Position numbers and translations under genes: made by a program | The notes under the pieces: generated by a model | Seen by the model: the letters and a program-made list of their open reading frames with translations, nothing else | Told to the model about the DNA's origin: nothing | The model's database searches: none | Shown: positions 1 through 13,352 of the stretch, one piece after another | How the letters are laid out: the number at the start of each line of letters is the position of its first letter | Numbering within the stretch: position 1 is the first letter of the stretch | From: Anas platyrhynchos | Taxonomy: Eukaryota > Chordata > Aves > Anseriformes > Anatidae | DNA: 64,000 nucleotides | Assembly: GCF_047663525.1 (NCBI RefSeq) | Contig: NC_092607.1 | Coordinates: 2,947,001 to 3,011,000, forward strand | Reading direction: 5' to 3'

Positions 1-3000
1 GACTTGCTGTCTGCACGGGGACTTCCTGTCCCTGCGCCGCGCCGAGGAACCAAAGGCGGCTTGTTTGGCTGCTGGGGCCGCTCTGCACTGACTGCCCTGC
101 ACTGTTCCCGCGAGGAATAATATAGCGAGGGCTCTGAGCACAAATTGAGCTTCCCAGAGCCAGGCCGGTGGGGAGACTTTCATGGGAAGGAAAATAAACT
201 GTGTACTCGGCAGCGTTTGGGCAGAGGCGTGGTGCCGGCGGAGGGGTGTGGGGAAAAAGCTCCTCTTGATGCCTTTTTTTTTTTGGAACTTGTTTGCTGA
301 GGGAGCACACGTATGCATGCCATCATGTATAATTTGTTTGCTTCCCAGGATGCCAAGGAAAAGAGAGGCATTTTGAAGTAGCTGTTGGAGAGCTCTGGGG
401 CCTCTCACCTGCCAAAGCATACCCAACCCCAGCCCCGACCCGTTCCTGGGTTCACCCCAGCACAAACCCAGCCGCCTTTCACCCCGCTGCTGTGGGGGCT
501 CGGGGAGGACAGCACGGTGCTGGCCCCACTCACTGACACACGGAGGGGATGTTGCTGTGCCCAGGATGGCCACTACACGTTGATAACTTCTCAGCACAAT
601 GCTCCGATTCAGGAACTCCAGCACGGCTCCATGAGTCACGCTGCGAATTTCCCCCAACGAGTCAGAACTGTAAAACACACTTGCATGTGCTAAGCCATGC
701 TAAAAATTCCTCCTGCTCGGGAACAATCCCCGCCGCCTCTCTCCGGGCTCTCGCAGGGGCTCCAGCTCTGCCCTGGGGCTGTGACCACCTCCAGCCGTGC
801 GGGATCAGGTTGCCCCTGGGACACGGTGCAGCCAGGGGCTCCCTACAAAATTTGGGGTGAACTGGAATGGGGTCTGGATGACAAAAAGCCCCTGTACCTT
901 ACCACTTACCCACTGTGGGCATGTGCAGTGGGGACCAGTACCACCGCGGGTCTGCAGCCCCAAAACATCCTCTGGACCACCTGACTGGGGCCGGTGCCCA
1001 CCCAGCAGCCCCCCACCCACACGTGGCCCTGAGTTCCCCACGGCACGGGCAGCTCCAATGCTTCATCTGACTCAGCCCAATGCTTCATCTATTTCTGTTT
1101 GTGGAGCTTTGAAGTCCTCAGGGAGAGGAGCAGGGCCTGAGGATGTGCCTGTGACTCAGGAAAATCCCCCCGGGAGCAGCTCTTGTTCCCCCCAGGAGGC
1201 AGCGGGCAGCAGCAGCCCTGTGTGGTCGGGGGCAGTGGGCTTCCCCACTGCCCGACCTGTGAAAAGCCTGCGGGTTTGGGAAATACTGCCTGTCCTGGAC
1301 AATTTTCACCATGTCAGCCTTTTTAAGACATCGGGGGTAAAAATGGGAAGTGAAATCACACATTTATAAAAACACTCGCCCTGACCTGTAAGGAGGCTTT
1401 GTAAGGGACCCACTGTTACTGCAGGCTCTGCAGCGCTGCCCCGCTCCCCACTCCTCCCCGCTCCCCTCCCCACGCCCCCCAGCTTCTCCAAACCCCGACT
1501 CCCAAAATCCCCGCCACGTCCGCTTGGCTCGGTGCGGAATCCCTTATCTTTGGTGCGCGGGGGGTAGGTGGGGGGGCGCTGCCTGCCCAGGGCTGTTCCC
1601 ACCCGGCTTCCTCTGAGCAGAGAGGTCCCGGAGCGCAGCCGCGGCGCCGGTTCCTCGTCTGTGCCATATCCTGCTGAGTAACGCCGCACATCCATACATG
1701 GGGAAGAGCTGGGCGAGAGGCTTGCTCCCCTGTCAGACCTCTCCCTCGCTCAGTAAATAACATTCCTGCTAGCGCTGGTATGTAGGAAACTTACCAGGGC
1801 TCTGACTAACACCCGAGTCAGGGCAGTGGGACTGTGGGCTGCCTCTGGGGTGAGGGTTGGGGTGCACGGGCTGCACCCCACAGGGGACGGGGAGCTGGGG
1901 GGATGAGCCCAAGGACAGGGGGCTGTGCCGTGCTTACATGCTGCTCCCATCCCAGCCTGAATGTGCCGTGTTTTATTTGGGGTGAAATGCAAATCTGGTG
2001 GCTTTGTGAGGTTCCCTGGGTACCTGTGGGGTGTGATGAGGGCATGCCCATGAAGCGCTTACATTCTCTAAGTAATTAATGCCAGAAAACCTTGGCTTGC
2101 TCCAAGCCCAATCTGTGAAGCCCCTGACCTGGCTCCTAGGGCACGATCAGCCCCAGCAGGGAGGATGGCAGTGCCCTGCTGCTGCTTGCCCTGGAACGAC
2201 CTTGCAGAGGGGCTTGCAGAGGAGCTGGCCCCTTGGGCAGCCCGGACATCACCAAGGGCTTCCCACACCCCAATGGGGTCACTCGGGAGGGTGCCAGCCC
2301 CTTTACCAGCACGTACCCAAACCTGCAGGCTGAGCCCTGCTCCCACAGCTCCAGGGGTGCGTTACAGTGATGTTACAGCAGGACAGAAGACGCTGGCTGG
2401 GGCTGGGCACCCAGCACCTCCCTGCCCAGCACCACCTTGGCGCAGCCCTCAGCTGACTCACTAGCAGTTCCCTCCTGCTGCCAAGCCTGAGCTTGGGCTC
2501 ATTCACAAATCTCTCCCTTTGTGCCAGCATGAGCAGCAGCTGCATGGTGGCTGGGGGAGGTGGCCGGGACACTGCCGTGACACCCATGGAGCCTGCTGCC
2601 CCCAGGGACGTGGTGCTGGAGGAGTGCTGCTGCCCTGTCTGGGCGCACAGCACCAGGAGGGCTCTGCAGGAGCACCCCAACATCACCAGCACTGCGGTGA
2701 CACTTCGCCTTCACTGCTTTGTGCCTGCATGGCTGCGGCAAGCAGTGTCCATCAAGCACAGGGAGATAGACGGGGCTTGGCAGGGCTGCAGCTCTCACCT
2801 GTGCCTGAGCCCGGTGATGCAGGTAGAGACGCCCAGGCTGGTGGCAGTGGCCAAGGTGCCCTTTGCAGGCGGGGCTGGGCTGCAAAGCCCGCATGGAGAC
2901 TCCTCCCTGGGCATCCTCCAAGTTCTGGTTTCCAGTCCTGGGCTTACCCCTGCCTGTGATGCAGACAGGCGTGAAAGCAGAGCTTTGGGCCGTCTCCAGC

Positions 3001-3509
3001 CAGACTGGCACTGAGCAGCTGGGGGGACCGGAGGGGATTTTCTGGACTTGTTCCTCCCCAGCTGTGCCTTCCCCTCCAAGGCACAGAGTGCTGCACACCT
3101 GGGGCCATGTGCTGCCCCATGCAGCCAGAGCCGCTCCCCACCTGCGCTGGGCGATGCCTGTTGCTTTGCCCCTCTTGTCCCCAACATTTTCTTTGCTTTT
3201 TCCCACTGAAGCACCCAGCCAGCCTCACGGACCTGTGGGCAGACTGCAGCCTGCCCCACGGCCCTCGGTGCTGAGCAGGAAGGAGCAAAATGTGGGACAA
3301 GGGCTTGCAGCTCCCAGCTGAGCACGCAGGCACCCCCAGCAGAGTGCCGCCACCTTGTGCTGATGCAATCAGGCTCCCAGCTCACTTTATGGCTGCAAAG
3401 AAAACGTCAGGCTTCAAAGGGCTGCGGGGATGAGCCCACAGGAGGTTGCATCATAGCCCTGTGTCCTTGGCAGAGGGGGCCAGGCTGGGTGCTCTCTCTT
3501 TGCAGGCCC

Positions 3510-3534
3510 GGGGGGGGGGGGGGGGAGGGGGGGG
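3510..3534. repeat. poly-G tract (G16-A-G8)
   Basis: A run of 16 G, one A and 8 G. It can form a G-quadruplex on the plus strand. It may be an assembly-sensitive homopolymer, so its length should be treated as approximate. Confidence 0.9.
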
Positions 3535-3725
3535 CTGAAAAGGGTGCTGGCAGCACCGGGAGTGGGCGTGCTTTGCTCCACACCACCTGCAAGGCAAACG
3601 TGTCTCCAAGCAGGGGCAGAGGGACGGAGCAAGGAGAGCAACCCCGCCGTACACTCTGGCCCAGCAGAGGAAATCTGTGCTGAGGGCTGCTGAGGGTGGG
3701 TTATTTCCTCCGCTGGCCTCTTCCT

Positions 3726-3727
<2 letters not shown>

Positions 3728-3761
<34 letters not shown>
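3728..3761. repeat. poly-T tract (T34)
   Basis: An uninterrupted run of about 34 T. No retroposed gene is recognisable on the side where a minus-strand poly(A) tail would attach. It is best described as a simple homopolymer. Confidence 0.9.
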
Positions 3762-3763
<2 letters not shown>

Positions 3764-6700
3764 CTTGTTTTGTCCTCTCAGAACTGCTGGTGGAAATGCT
3801 TGGCTGCGTGATGCCGGCGGGCAGCACAGGGTGACTGGGGGTCCAACCCATCCATCCCCAGCCACCAGCACTGATGCAGGGGCCACACAGAGCCTGTGAT
3901 CCACCGGGACACCCTGTCCCTTTCCCTCTCCTTTGGGTGCAAGATGCCACAGCACCTCCTTGCAGCATCCCCACAGCGAGCCCCCGGGCTCCGTGCTTTG
4001 CCCTGGTGCTGCACTCCCCGCCGGGAAGGGGCCAGATCCTGGCACAGCAGCAAGGCTGAGCTCCCCCCCCACGCCTGTGCGCAGCCAGCAGGGTTTCACC
4101 AGTGGGGAGCCTGGCCCTCTCCGCTCGCCTCTCTGCCAGGTTCTCCATGAATAACGACACAAACGTGCCTCCTGGCCTGTCCCCGCACCACGCTGCGAAC
4201 TGTGCTGCTCTCAGGCTCTCCTCCCTCTCCCCCGTCTCTGCTTTACATCACAGTGGTCCCATCCGTCTGTCTGTCTCCTTTGCTCCCCCTGATGCTTTTT
4301 CCAGACGTTGCGAGTGCCCAGAAGGAGAAGCGGGCGGTGCTGGAGCAGATGTAGGGGCAGGCAGCCCAGTGTCCCACATCCCCGTGTCCCCGCTGAGGGG
4401 ACAAGCAGGGCATGTGGCGGTCAGAGGGTGCTGAGAGCTGTTTCTGTCCCCCCCAGTGCCAGGACCCCCCATCAGTCCCTGCTTTAACATCTGCAGCCAT
4501 CACTGAGCAGGGATCTAGCAGCCGGGATGGGAGGTGATGCTGTCACAAGCCGGGACAGGGGTGGCTGTCCCCATGCCCACAGGTTTGGGCAGGATCCTGC
4601 CCATCGCTGGGCTGTGTGAGCAGCTCCTTCAGCAGCGGTGCCACAGCCGGGCCCCGGGCAGGCAGCAGGCAGGGACACTCCAGCAGGGCTCTGTGAGGAA
4701 GGGATGCCCTTTGGTGAGCAGTGGGGGCTTCTCCAGAGCCTGAAACAAAATGAAAGTGGTGCGGCTGAGCGGCAAAACTGTGTGGGGCTGGAGCCAGGGT
4801 GATGGGAAATGGGGATGTGCGCCCTGTAAAACGTGTGTGACTGGGGGAAGCTGCAGCATGGGAAAAGTGTAGTCCCTGGGGCTGGGCACTGCCCTGCCTG
4901 GGCACACCAGGTGCAGCTGGGAAGTGGCTTTGTGTTGGTCTGAAGTTACAAATATGGAAAATGAAAATAAAAGTGTGTATTTCCAACCATCTCCTAATGT
5001 GGCTGAGAATCTGGTGGGATGGCTGCTGCGGCCAGCATGCCCATGGAGCCTGCCTGCACTGAGCTCAGCCCGGACAGGGAGAGGGGTGGGAATGACACGG
5101 GGATGGAGTGGGGCAGAGAGAGAGGCACAAGGAGAGGCACTGAGCCCTGCGAGGAATCGGGCTGCCGAATGACTGACACACACTGGGGCTCCTGCTGGAC
5201 CAAATTGGGGCTGTGATGAGCATCCGACCTGGGATGCTCTGCCCCAGCCAGCAGAGCAGGGGGTGCCGGTTGGAGCAACGCTTTGCTGGAAAATGGACTG
5301 ATGTGGAAGAGGAGCTGCCAGTATTTGGCTTGCTGAGCAGTGTTGGAGTGCCAGCAGACACATGTGCAAGATGCACATTAATAAAGTGACTTTTGTAGCG
5401 GGATGGCAATGCTCAGCACTTCTGCAACAGCACTGCAAGATCCAGGGCGCTGTGCACTTTGAACAACAACCTGGATGGGAACGTTGTTTGGGACCATGCT
5501 GTTTCCACTGGCAGCCTGCAGGAGCCTGGGGAAATTAGATGTAAAGCGGAGAGCAGAGCCCCTGCGTGCACCTCGGGGTGCAAGGGAGCTGGGGCGGCTA
5601 CATGCATGCTTTCCTCAGACCTGCACTTTGCCCGCGTGTCCTCGTCCCCATCCCTATCCCTCACAGCCTTCATGAAACACCCAAATCTTTCTGGCAGAAG
5701 GGGAGATGCTGGGCAGGAGCGTGCGGGAGGGGATGGCTGATGGCACCGGCTGGGGCAGGGACACGGGACACGAGGACCCTTCCTTCCCACAGCCCCTCAA
5801 GGATGGGGGGGATGGCCAACGAAGCTCACTGGCATCACCCCTCACCTGGCAGCCCAGGAAAGCGTTTGGGCTGGCATTTGGTTTTGGCAGCTCTGCGAGC
5901 AGATGGGGTGCCCACGCTGAGCCCCGCGGCAGGAGCAGCCCCAGCCCCACTCGTCTGCAGGGCAGCAGAGCTGAGCTCAGCGCTTGGCCGCATGTCCCAG
6001 GACCTGGATCAGGCTACATTTCAAAAATGCTCTCAAGTGCTGCTGCAGCCCGGCTAGCAGGCTGAGGAATGAAAGGGAAGATGTGGCTGAGGCCTGGCCC
6101 CGATCCCTCCAGGAGCCCAGGGATGCCAGCAAGATAATGAGAGGGGATGTTAAACATTACTGCCTTCACAGGGATATTTATCTGACACAAACAGAGGCAG
6201 CCAGGAATCCTCCAGGGTGTAGAGCTCAACTTAGACCCCATTAAAGTTCCTTTTATTCCCTGTGTTTTGGCTGACGTTAAAACACTGACTGAATTGCTCC
6301 TGCGGGAGCTGGCTTCCCCGCCTGGCGTCAGGTCCGCTGCTCGCTGCGGGGCCAGGGCTGGGGCTAGTCTGCCCTCACTTTGCCCACCCCCTGCACCCCC
6401 AGGTCCTCCCCCAGACTGTCCCCGTCCTGCTTTGGAGGTGCAGGGATGGGGACCCAGGGTCCCATGGGGGTGAGCATCCCCTCACGAAGCTGCAGGGGAT
6501 GGAGACGCAGAAGTACACAGAGGATGAGCTGTGCCCCGTGTCCCAAACAAGAGGCTGCATTAGCAGGGACAGGCACCTGCCTGGTTTCCAGATTTTCCTT
6601 CTTTCTTTATTTTTTCTCTTCTAAAATAGGAGAAAAATTGAAAAAAACTGCATGGATTGTGCACTGTGCTACCTGATCTGCACAACTCCAGGCAGGAATA

Positions 6701-7259
6701 TTGCAGGCTGAGCAAAACCTTCCAATTTCATCACTCCGAAACATTTCCTTTCAATGTTGCTTAGCTTTCCAGGCTCTGCAGAGCCTACATTTCTAAGGAA
6801 AGACCGCTGTGAATCGGCAACATGTTTAGTTTGGGGGCGAACATGCCAGAATGAGACAATTGTGAGACATTCCAAGCTTTTTTTTCCCCAACCCGTGCGG
6901 CGGTGGAGCCTTGTGGGCTGGGAATGGTGGCTTTCCTAGCAGTGCTGGAGCAAAACTACGAGCACAGCTCCCTGCCATAGCCCCACAGCTACAAAATGCA
7001 GCGACAGGGGGTGGCAGGTCCGGGGGACACTTGGGTGGCCACGACAGTGACCCACAGCAATGCCATGGAGTTGCCCAGCAAGGTGTCACCCGATGCTGTC
7101 ACCCAGTTCAGATTTGGAAAAGCTTTGCTAAAAACAATGAAAAGCATGGGGGATCAGGTCCCCGAGGTGGGATGAGGCAGGGGACGAGGCAGGGGACAGT
7201 GGGGCGGGCAGTGCAGAGGGGGAATTTACAAGCCACCGGTGCGTGGCGATGAGCCGGAG

Positions 7260-7480
7260 CTGCTTCAAAAGGAATCAGCTTTAAATGGATCAAGCCCTGA
7301 GCCAAAAGCATAAACACTAGGAGGAAGTTTGGCTAAAGTTAAATCATGTTTTATTTAAAAATCTCCCTCTCCCTTTTGTAAGATGGAAACTCTCTATCCA
7401 AAAAGTGAAACTAAGATTGGAAACAGTCCGCAGTCATTAAGTTTATGCTGCTATGCTGCCTTTTTTTTTTTTCCTCCGGC
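7260..7480. promoter_or_regulatory. Candidate conserved non-coding element
   Basis: An AT-rich island in otherwise GC-rich DNA, with TTTAAAT, CTTTAAATGG and TTATTTAAAAAT stretches and TAAA/TTTA cores suited to homeodomain or MEF2-like factors. There is no open frame. The call rests only on composition and motif density; conservation was not tested. SNAI1 is the nearest gene by position. Confidence 0.25.
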
Positions 7481-7877
7481 TTCTCAAGTGAAATATCAAC
7501 TGGCTCCACTGTCAGGGACAGGAAACATTAGTAATAAGTTCATAGATTTACATTTTCCCCAGGGAAATACAGGAATATCAGAGATCAAAAGTTGGAGAAA
7601 GGAGTTATTTTTATACAGAGTGATTTGCAACCAGCATTCATTGGGGGGAGTAAATAAATTACAGGCCCTTCACTTTGGGGTTGTTTAAGTTCTTTTTCCT
7701 TAATGCCATTCCTTTCAACTACTGTACAGAGTCTGTCAGGACTTACGCAGACCAGGAGAGCCTTTCCCGCCCACGAAAAGGGACTTTTTCCAGCAAAAAA
7801 ATGCTGTCATCTGTGAATGTCAGAGGCTGCTGAAGGTTGCTGAGCCTGTGGGTCGATGGGGTCCTGGGTGCCAGCGG

Positions 7878-8010
7878 TGGGACGGGGACACAGGGCACAC
7901 ACAAGACACAGGATTTGGGACACGGGACATGGGACACCCACATGAGATGGGACACAGGACACGAGGCGTGGGACGCACACAGGACATGGGACCTAGGATA
8001 TGGGATGTGA
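7878..8010 (+). repeat. Degenerate minisatellite built on GGGACACRGGACA-like units
   Basis: Repeated GGACAC / GGGACAT / GGGACAC words occur about every 8 to 20 bases across some 130 bases, with many substitutions. It forms a tandem array with no coding potential. Confidence 0.75.
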
Positions 8011-8639
8011 CCCTGCAGAGCCATCTCAGCACATGGAGCAATGCAGGAAAATGGCCCTAAACACGCTAGGTTTGGGGCTGTTCTCTCCAGCAAGACACCC
8101 CCAGACGCTCCCCTGCTTTGTCTGGGGGGTGGCGTGCTGCGGGTACAGGATGCGGCGTGACACTGCAATAGGTGGGAGACCCTCAGATACAACCAGAGTG
8201 TGACAACTGCCACCAGCATCCCCGTCCCAGCCAGACGGGGATGTCCCTGATGTCCTCAGGCCTTGCTGCCACCAGACAGCCCTGCTGGCCTGTGCCTGGG
8301 CACTGTTACCCCGAGCGGCGGCCTTGTGCCAGGCCCCGGCAGGGCAGGGACACTGGAAACTCTGAGCAGGCCTCGCCTGGTGTGGTCAATCAGAGGTGAG
8401 GCGCTTGCTGCAGGCAGGATAACAGATGGTAGTTGAAGTACAAGTGGAAAAACAATAAAACAGCCTGTTAGGGTGACACGGCTGCGAATGGCAGACATTA
8501 AACAAGCTCGTGGTGAGTGGAGCTGCCATGGCAGCACTGGACCCGGCCTATGATTGATTCCCGGCTGGAGTGCACCTCACAGAGCGCCCCTCCAGCCAGC
8601 CCTGCCACCGAGGGCTGGGAACTTCGCTCTCCCTCTCCA

Positions 8640-9075
8640 GCTGAAAAGTACATCCACATAAACTGTGCTTTAAGAATCCCTTAAGGTTCATTAATGTCAC
8701 AAGCAGGGGAGGAGAGAAGAGCTGGAAGGCCTTGAAGTGCGTGTCGGAAACACTCCAGAGAAAACTGTAAATGCTGCTGGGATGAACTGCAGGCTCTGGA
8801 GGATCAGTCGTGCTGGAAGACTATTTATTTTCCAGTCTATTTTAAACATTGGACTGTTTCAGATAAGAGCTGCCTGTGGTGGCAGACAGGATCGTGGGAC
8901 TGGTGTGCAGGAACTCATGCCAGATTCATTTCTGGGGAGTATTTCCTCTCTGCCTTGATAAATCTGACTTGTCTGCTGTACCAGGTTACTTCCTTTGGAG
9001 TTTTCTCTCCTTATTATTACTTATTAAAATTGCCTGCAAATAGCACTCGGGCTTCATGAAACATCCTGTACTAAC
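8640..9075. promoter_or_regulatory. Candidate conserved non-coding element
   Basis: An AT-rich block containing TTCATTAATGTCAC, TATTTATTTTCC and TTATTATTACTTATTAAAATTGCC. The TAAT and TTATTA cores are homeodomain-like. No reading frame or repeat family was recognised. Inferred from composition only. Confidence 0.25.
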
Positions 9076-11576
9076 AATTCATCCTTCTTGTTATCTCAAA
9101 GCTGACAATTCCCACCAGGGCCAGAGAGGGTGAGTGGAAAAACGTCTTGAGAAGAAACAGAAATGGCCATCCCTTACTGTGAAGCTGAAGAAACCGCATT
9201 TGTGGGACTGGAGGGGGCAGGAGATAAGTGGGGACTTCCCCCCTTCAAAGGCAAAACCATGAAAGGGAAGAAAAGGAGAAGAGGCAAAGGCAGAGAGCAT
9301 CCTCCCTCACCCAGCTGGCGATGGGTTCCTGTGCCGGGTCTCAGGAAACAGCAGCTCGGCCCCACACACTCACCCTGTGTCTAGCTGGGATGATCACAAT
9401 TTGGGTTTTGCTGCTGCTCCATGGGGGCTTTGAGCTCCCCAGTCCCCAGGGTTTGGGATGTGGCTGCACCCATATCAGCAGGGAGGTGTTGGAGGGGTGC
9501 GTGGTGTCCCCGTGGGCAAGTGGAGGGGGAGGTTTGGGAGTGGGAGATGCTGCGGGGGCTGCGTGCTTCTCCCTCTTGGTGGGCTGGGAAGGGTGTTTGT
9601 GCTGAGAGCTCTGTGCATGGTCTGTAAGGGGAAACGGTCCCTGCACCCTGCTGTACGCCAGGGCTTGGTCCCATCAGGATGTGGCTCCCAGCCCCTGTCT
9701 CACCTGGACCTGTCCGTGCCCCTTCTTCTTGGTCTGGCAGAGCCTGAAAGCTCAGCTTGGCTCCCTGAGCACAGGGCATCGCCGTGTACTTGTAGATAAG
9801 ACCATTTGTACCTGGACACCACTCACTGACACACAGCGGGATGGAGGCAGCTTCATCCTCCCCAGCCCTGCCCAGGGCCACATCCAGCACCTTTGCCCAC
9901 CCCAAAACCTTGCTGCCGCTGCTGAGCCAAACATCCCTGGCTGGGCACCACAGCAGGGACAGTGCTGCTTTCACATGTGGGCTCAATCAGAGAGCTGGGG
10001 GCTTCTCACTGCAGCCCCCAGGGCAGGGCTCCTCCTGCTGCCCCCGCCAGGCTGCTAATTTTATATATATCAAGGCACCCAGTTCGCCAAAGGGCTGTGG
10101 GGCTGGAGGCTCTCTGGGCAGGCACAGCGGGGTGAGGGTGGTGAAGGCAACAAAGAGGAGGGATGAGGAAGGGAGCGAGGTTCCTCTCTCCCCAAGGCGC
10201 AGTGTGAGCAGCTGGAAGCACATCCCGAAGCTGTCTGGCGTGGGCAGGCAGTGTGGATGGGTGCCAGGGGCTATTTTCAGACTTGTGGTAATGTCCCAAG
10301 GCTGGAGAAGCGCAGCCCCCTCGCTGGTGACACAGGCACACAGCTCCTCGGTGCTCAGCCATCAGCGCTCACTTGGCAGCCCCGGCACATGTCTTAAATA
10401 GCAGTTCCTGTCCCTGGTCTGATGGCAAATTTGACAGCAAATATTTCTGGTGCTGAACTGTAGACTCCTCCTTGGGATGGGGCTGTGGGGGACACAGACA
10501 GGATTTTTGGAGAAACCTCTGGCAAGCAGCTTCTTTGAGGGACCTCAGTTTTGGCTTTCTAAACGGGGCCTCCCCACATAACTTCTGGGAGCATGAGCCA
10601 TGATCATTTCCCTTCTCTTTCTAATCACAGCGTTTCCCTTGGCACTCACTAACAGCAGCACCGAGCACCTTGTGCTGCCCCCCCCAGCTCTCCCCAACAC
10701 CCCAGAGCAGAAAGTTTTGTTTTGTGCCCAGACAGGAGGACAGCACTGCAGGTTTCTCCCTGTGGGGCTGGTGGCTGATAAGCAGGGAAGCAGCTCCCAT
10801 GGCTCACCGTTTCTTATCCAGGTCCAACCTGCCCAGGAGCTGCTGTGTGAAGCAGCCCCATCCTGCTGCCCCTGGTTGGGGGAACACAGAGGCACTGGGG
10901 CAGCCACCATGAGGGCTAAGCAAGGAGCTCCGGGGACACCGTGGTGTGCCTGAGCCCCATGCCCATCCCCTGGGTTTTATATCCCATCCTGCAGGCTCCA
11001 GAGAGGGGTGAGCAGGAGCCTGCTGCCTGTACTGCTCCTTCAGGGCTCAGGACCTGTCCGAATGTCTCCCTGCATCCCGCAGGAGATAAGGAGGTGGCTG
11101 TGATATGGCAGGGATAACCCCGTGCACAGTACAAGGGGGCCGCTGACAGCAGCACGTTGCTGGCCAGGAGCTCTTGGGGCCATGGGGAAACCTCTGAGCG
11201 CTTTGATCTTGATGGAAAGCAGGTACCAGGCAGAAAGGGGAGGGATGAGGTCTTCGGCTGCCCCCCTGCTGGCTGGGGTGAGGCAAAGTCCCCAGCGGTG
11301 CCCAGCACCAGAGAGGACCGAGGGGGGGACCAGAAACGCACGTGCCTTTCCCACACTGCTCATATGAGTGGGGCCGGGTGCTAGAGGGAGAGCAAAAGCT
11401 ACCAAGCCTGCCAAAGCTAAGAAAGCTCGAGTTCCTGCCTTGGCTTAATGACCCTGTTTTGGCAGAACCCCGTGCGATGTAACAGCAGATGGGAACCCTG
11501 CAAAAAGTCCTTACTGTGCTGGGAATTCTCCCCGCAGCCCTGCACCTGGCTGAGATAGCTGGCGTGGCAGGCCATA

Positions 11577-11725
11577 AAGTCACAGGGTTGAAAAGTCACA
11601 CTAAGGTTGAAAAAGCCCTCCAAGATCGTCTGGTCCAACCATCCCCTCCCACCACTATCACCCACTGAACCATGTCCCTGAGCACCACGTCCAACCCTTA
11701 GGTCCATGGTTTTGCTTCCCTGCAC
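11577..11725 (-). mobile_element. CR1 LINE 3'-end fragment, antisense
   Basis: The segment reads, on the plus strand, like the reverse complement of the CR1 3' end: CTAAGGTTGAAAAAGCC, then CCAAGATCGTCTGGTCCAACC, CACCCACTGAACCATGTCCC and GAGCACCACGTCCAACC. These words are diagnostic of avian CR1. It is 5'-truncated and lacks coding sequence. The element lies on the minus strand. Confidence 0.9.
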
Positions 11726-13305
11726 CAAATCCCAGCTAAACCCTCCGTGACAAGGCACCCAGCGGGTGGGCATGCGGAACAGAGGCTGTGAAGGTGGTGG
11801 GGTCCTGGCAATGCCAACTGCACACAGCAATGGTTTTCCCACCATAAAACCCTCCTGGGGATAGTTCAGGGTGGGCTCTGTCGCCGTAGCTCAGCTCACT
11901 TGGGCTGAGAGCATCTTTGTGCGGCGCTCATGGTGCATATAGTCCCTATTTACTGGGCTTCTCTGCCGCTGGATCCCTTTCAGAATAGTTTTCTGCAATT
12001 ACTTTGAGTTTCTTCGGAGCAGATCGGGAGTGAGGCTTGTGCTCTGGGAGATGAACTGCAGAGCATTTGGCATAAAGGGAAGCTGTTAATTTGCCAGCAG
12101 CAGAGACAGAGGGAAAATGAAAACGAAGAGAGGTAATTCATCTCCATCTCAGTGGGGTTTTGAGAGAAAACCGGGGCTGCGGGCTGGACAGAGACAAGTA
12201 GAGATGGTTACTGCAGGCTCTGCACTGAGGGCAGCAGAGAAACATGCGGCTGGTGCAGCCCTGACCTGTGGGAACGTGGGCACAACCCGGGCAGCGGGGG
12301 CCCCATGGGTAACCCATCCCCGGCCTGTCCTCTGGGCATCTTCTCCCCTGCCATCAGGCTGTGTTAGCTCCACATGCAGTATTTTATCCCCAGTGTCACC
12401 TCAAAGGGTAAAGGTGGCAGTGATGTGAGTGCCCGGGGATACAGACGGAGGCAGAAATGGGATGCAATACCCACACCCGTGCCTGAGCTGTACCCACAGG
12501 GCTGAGCTGCCCTCGCTCATGCTCCAGGTGGGTTTGCCTCTGTGTGTGGCCATGCAGAGCACATCCCTGCTGCACATGCACGCTGTGGCCCCTTGCCGCT
12601 TTTTCCTGCAGGAGCATGTCGGGAGAATGCCCTACATCTGCATTCCCACCTCTCTGCCACTCCCGCCCCACCTACCTGTATTTATGGACAGCTATTTCCT
12701 TCCAGAGAGCAGCAGCCAGTGCTGTGAAGTGACTGAAGGGGGTGGAGGAACACTCGGCCTTTCCTTAGCCCAGGGAGATCTGCACTTTACCAGGGTGAGC
12801 AGCAGGGAGAGGATGCACCGTGGGCTCTGGGATGGGGATGGGGCACTTTCAGGATGCCATTGTGTGCCCTGGTACCACTTGAAACCTTGCCTGTGCTGTC
12901 ACACAGGCCAATAACCAGTATTTTCCCAGCAAATGGAAGCCCTGTGCTGCTGCCCTGCAGCCCGGTGGATGAGGAGGAGGAAAGCTATTGCTGTAAAGTG
13001 AGTTCCTTTTGGAAAGTTTGAATGTTACCGACCACAGACAGCAGAGACCTTAACCAGGGCAGTCACGTTTTCTCTCCAGGTGCTTTTCTTGACCTAAACC
13101 AACTATGTCCATGGGACTCTGGACCCCTCTGGCTTGAAGGGCGAGGCAGGCAGACTGTGGGGTGCTCCCCCTGCCCTGGGGCCGCTGCAGCAGCCAGGAG
13201 CTCTGTGCCCCCGCTCTGGCTCCGTGACCAGTGCAAATCAAAGCAGGCGCCTCTCTTTATAGGCGGTGGAGGCTCTGCTTCGCTTCCTGCCTCTAATCTG
13301 AGGAT

Positions 13306-13352
13306 CGGTGCGAGGCGAGGCGAGGGGAGGCGAGGGGAGGTGAGGGGAGGGG
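13306..13352 (+). repeat. Purine-rich GGCGAGG/GGGAGG simple repeat
   Basis: Tandem GAGGC and GGGGAGGT/C units of 5 to 10 bases. The plus strand is almost all purine, so the tract could adopt non-B DNA. Confidence 0.85.

Larger units (their letters stand above)
1..6140. other. GC-rich intergenic DNA, no gene recognised
   Basis: This stretch is GC-rich and full of short overlapping open frames on both strands, as expected by chance in such DNA. None shows a recognisable domain, a consistent reading frame across exon-like segments, or convincing splice sites. It contains homopolymer tracts, listed separately. It lies downstream of SNAI1. In human the corresponding interval towards UBE2V1/CEBPB is long and mostly regulatory (established knowledge). 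I see no coding sequence here. Confidence 0.6.
6141..13300. other. Intergenic DNA with mixed GC-rich and AT-rich islands
   Basis: No protein gene was recognised. AT-richer islands occur at roughly 6150-6310, 7260-7480, 8640-9075 and 11880-12130 against a GC-rich background. They may be non-coding conserved sequence. One CR1 fragment and one minisatellite are listed separately. Open frames here are short, compositionally biased and not flanked by convincing splice sites. Confidence 0.5.

Noticed and set aside
797-1369. 190-codon plus-strand frame near the window start
   Set aside because: No domain, no coding-like substitution pattern visible, no flanking splice signals, and overlapping frames of similar length in the same region.
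3728-3761. T34 as the poly(A) tail of a retrocopied gene
   Set aside because: No processed coding sequence is recognisable next to it, and avian CR1 machinery does not normally make poly(A)-tailed retrocopies.
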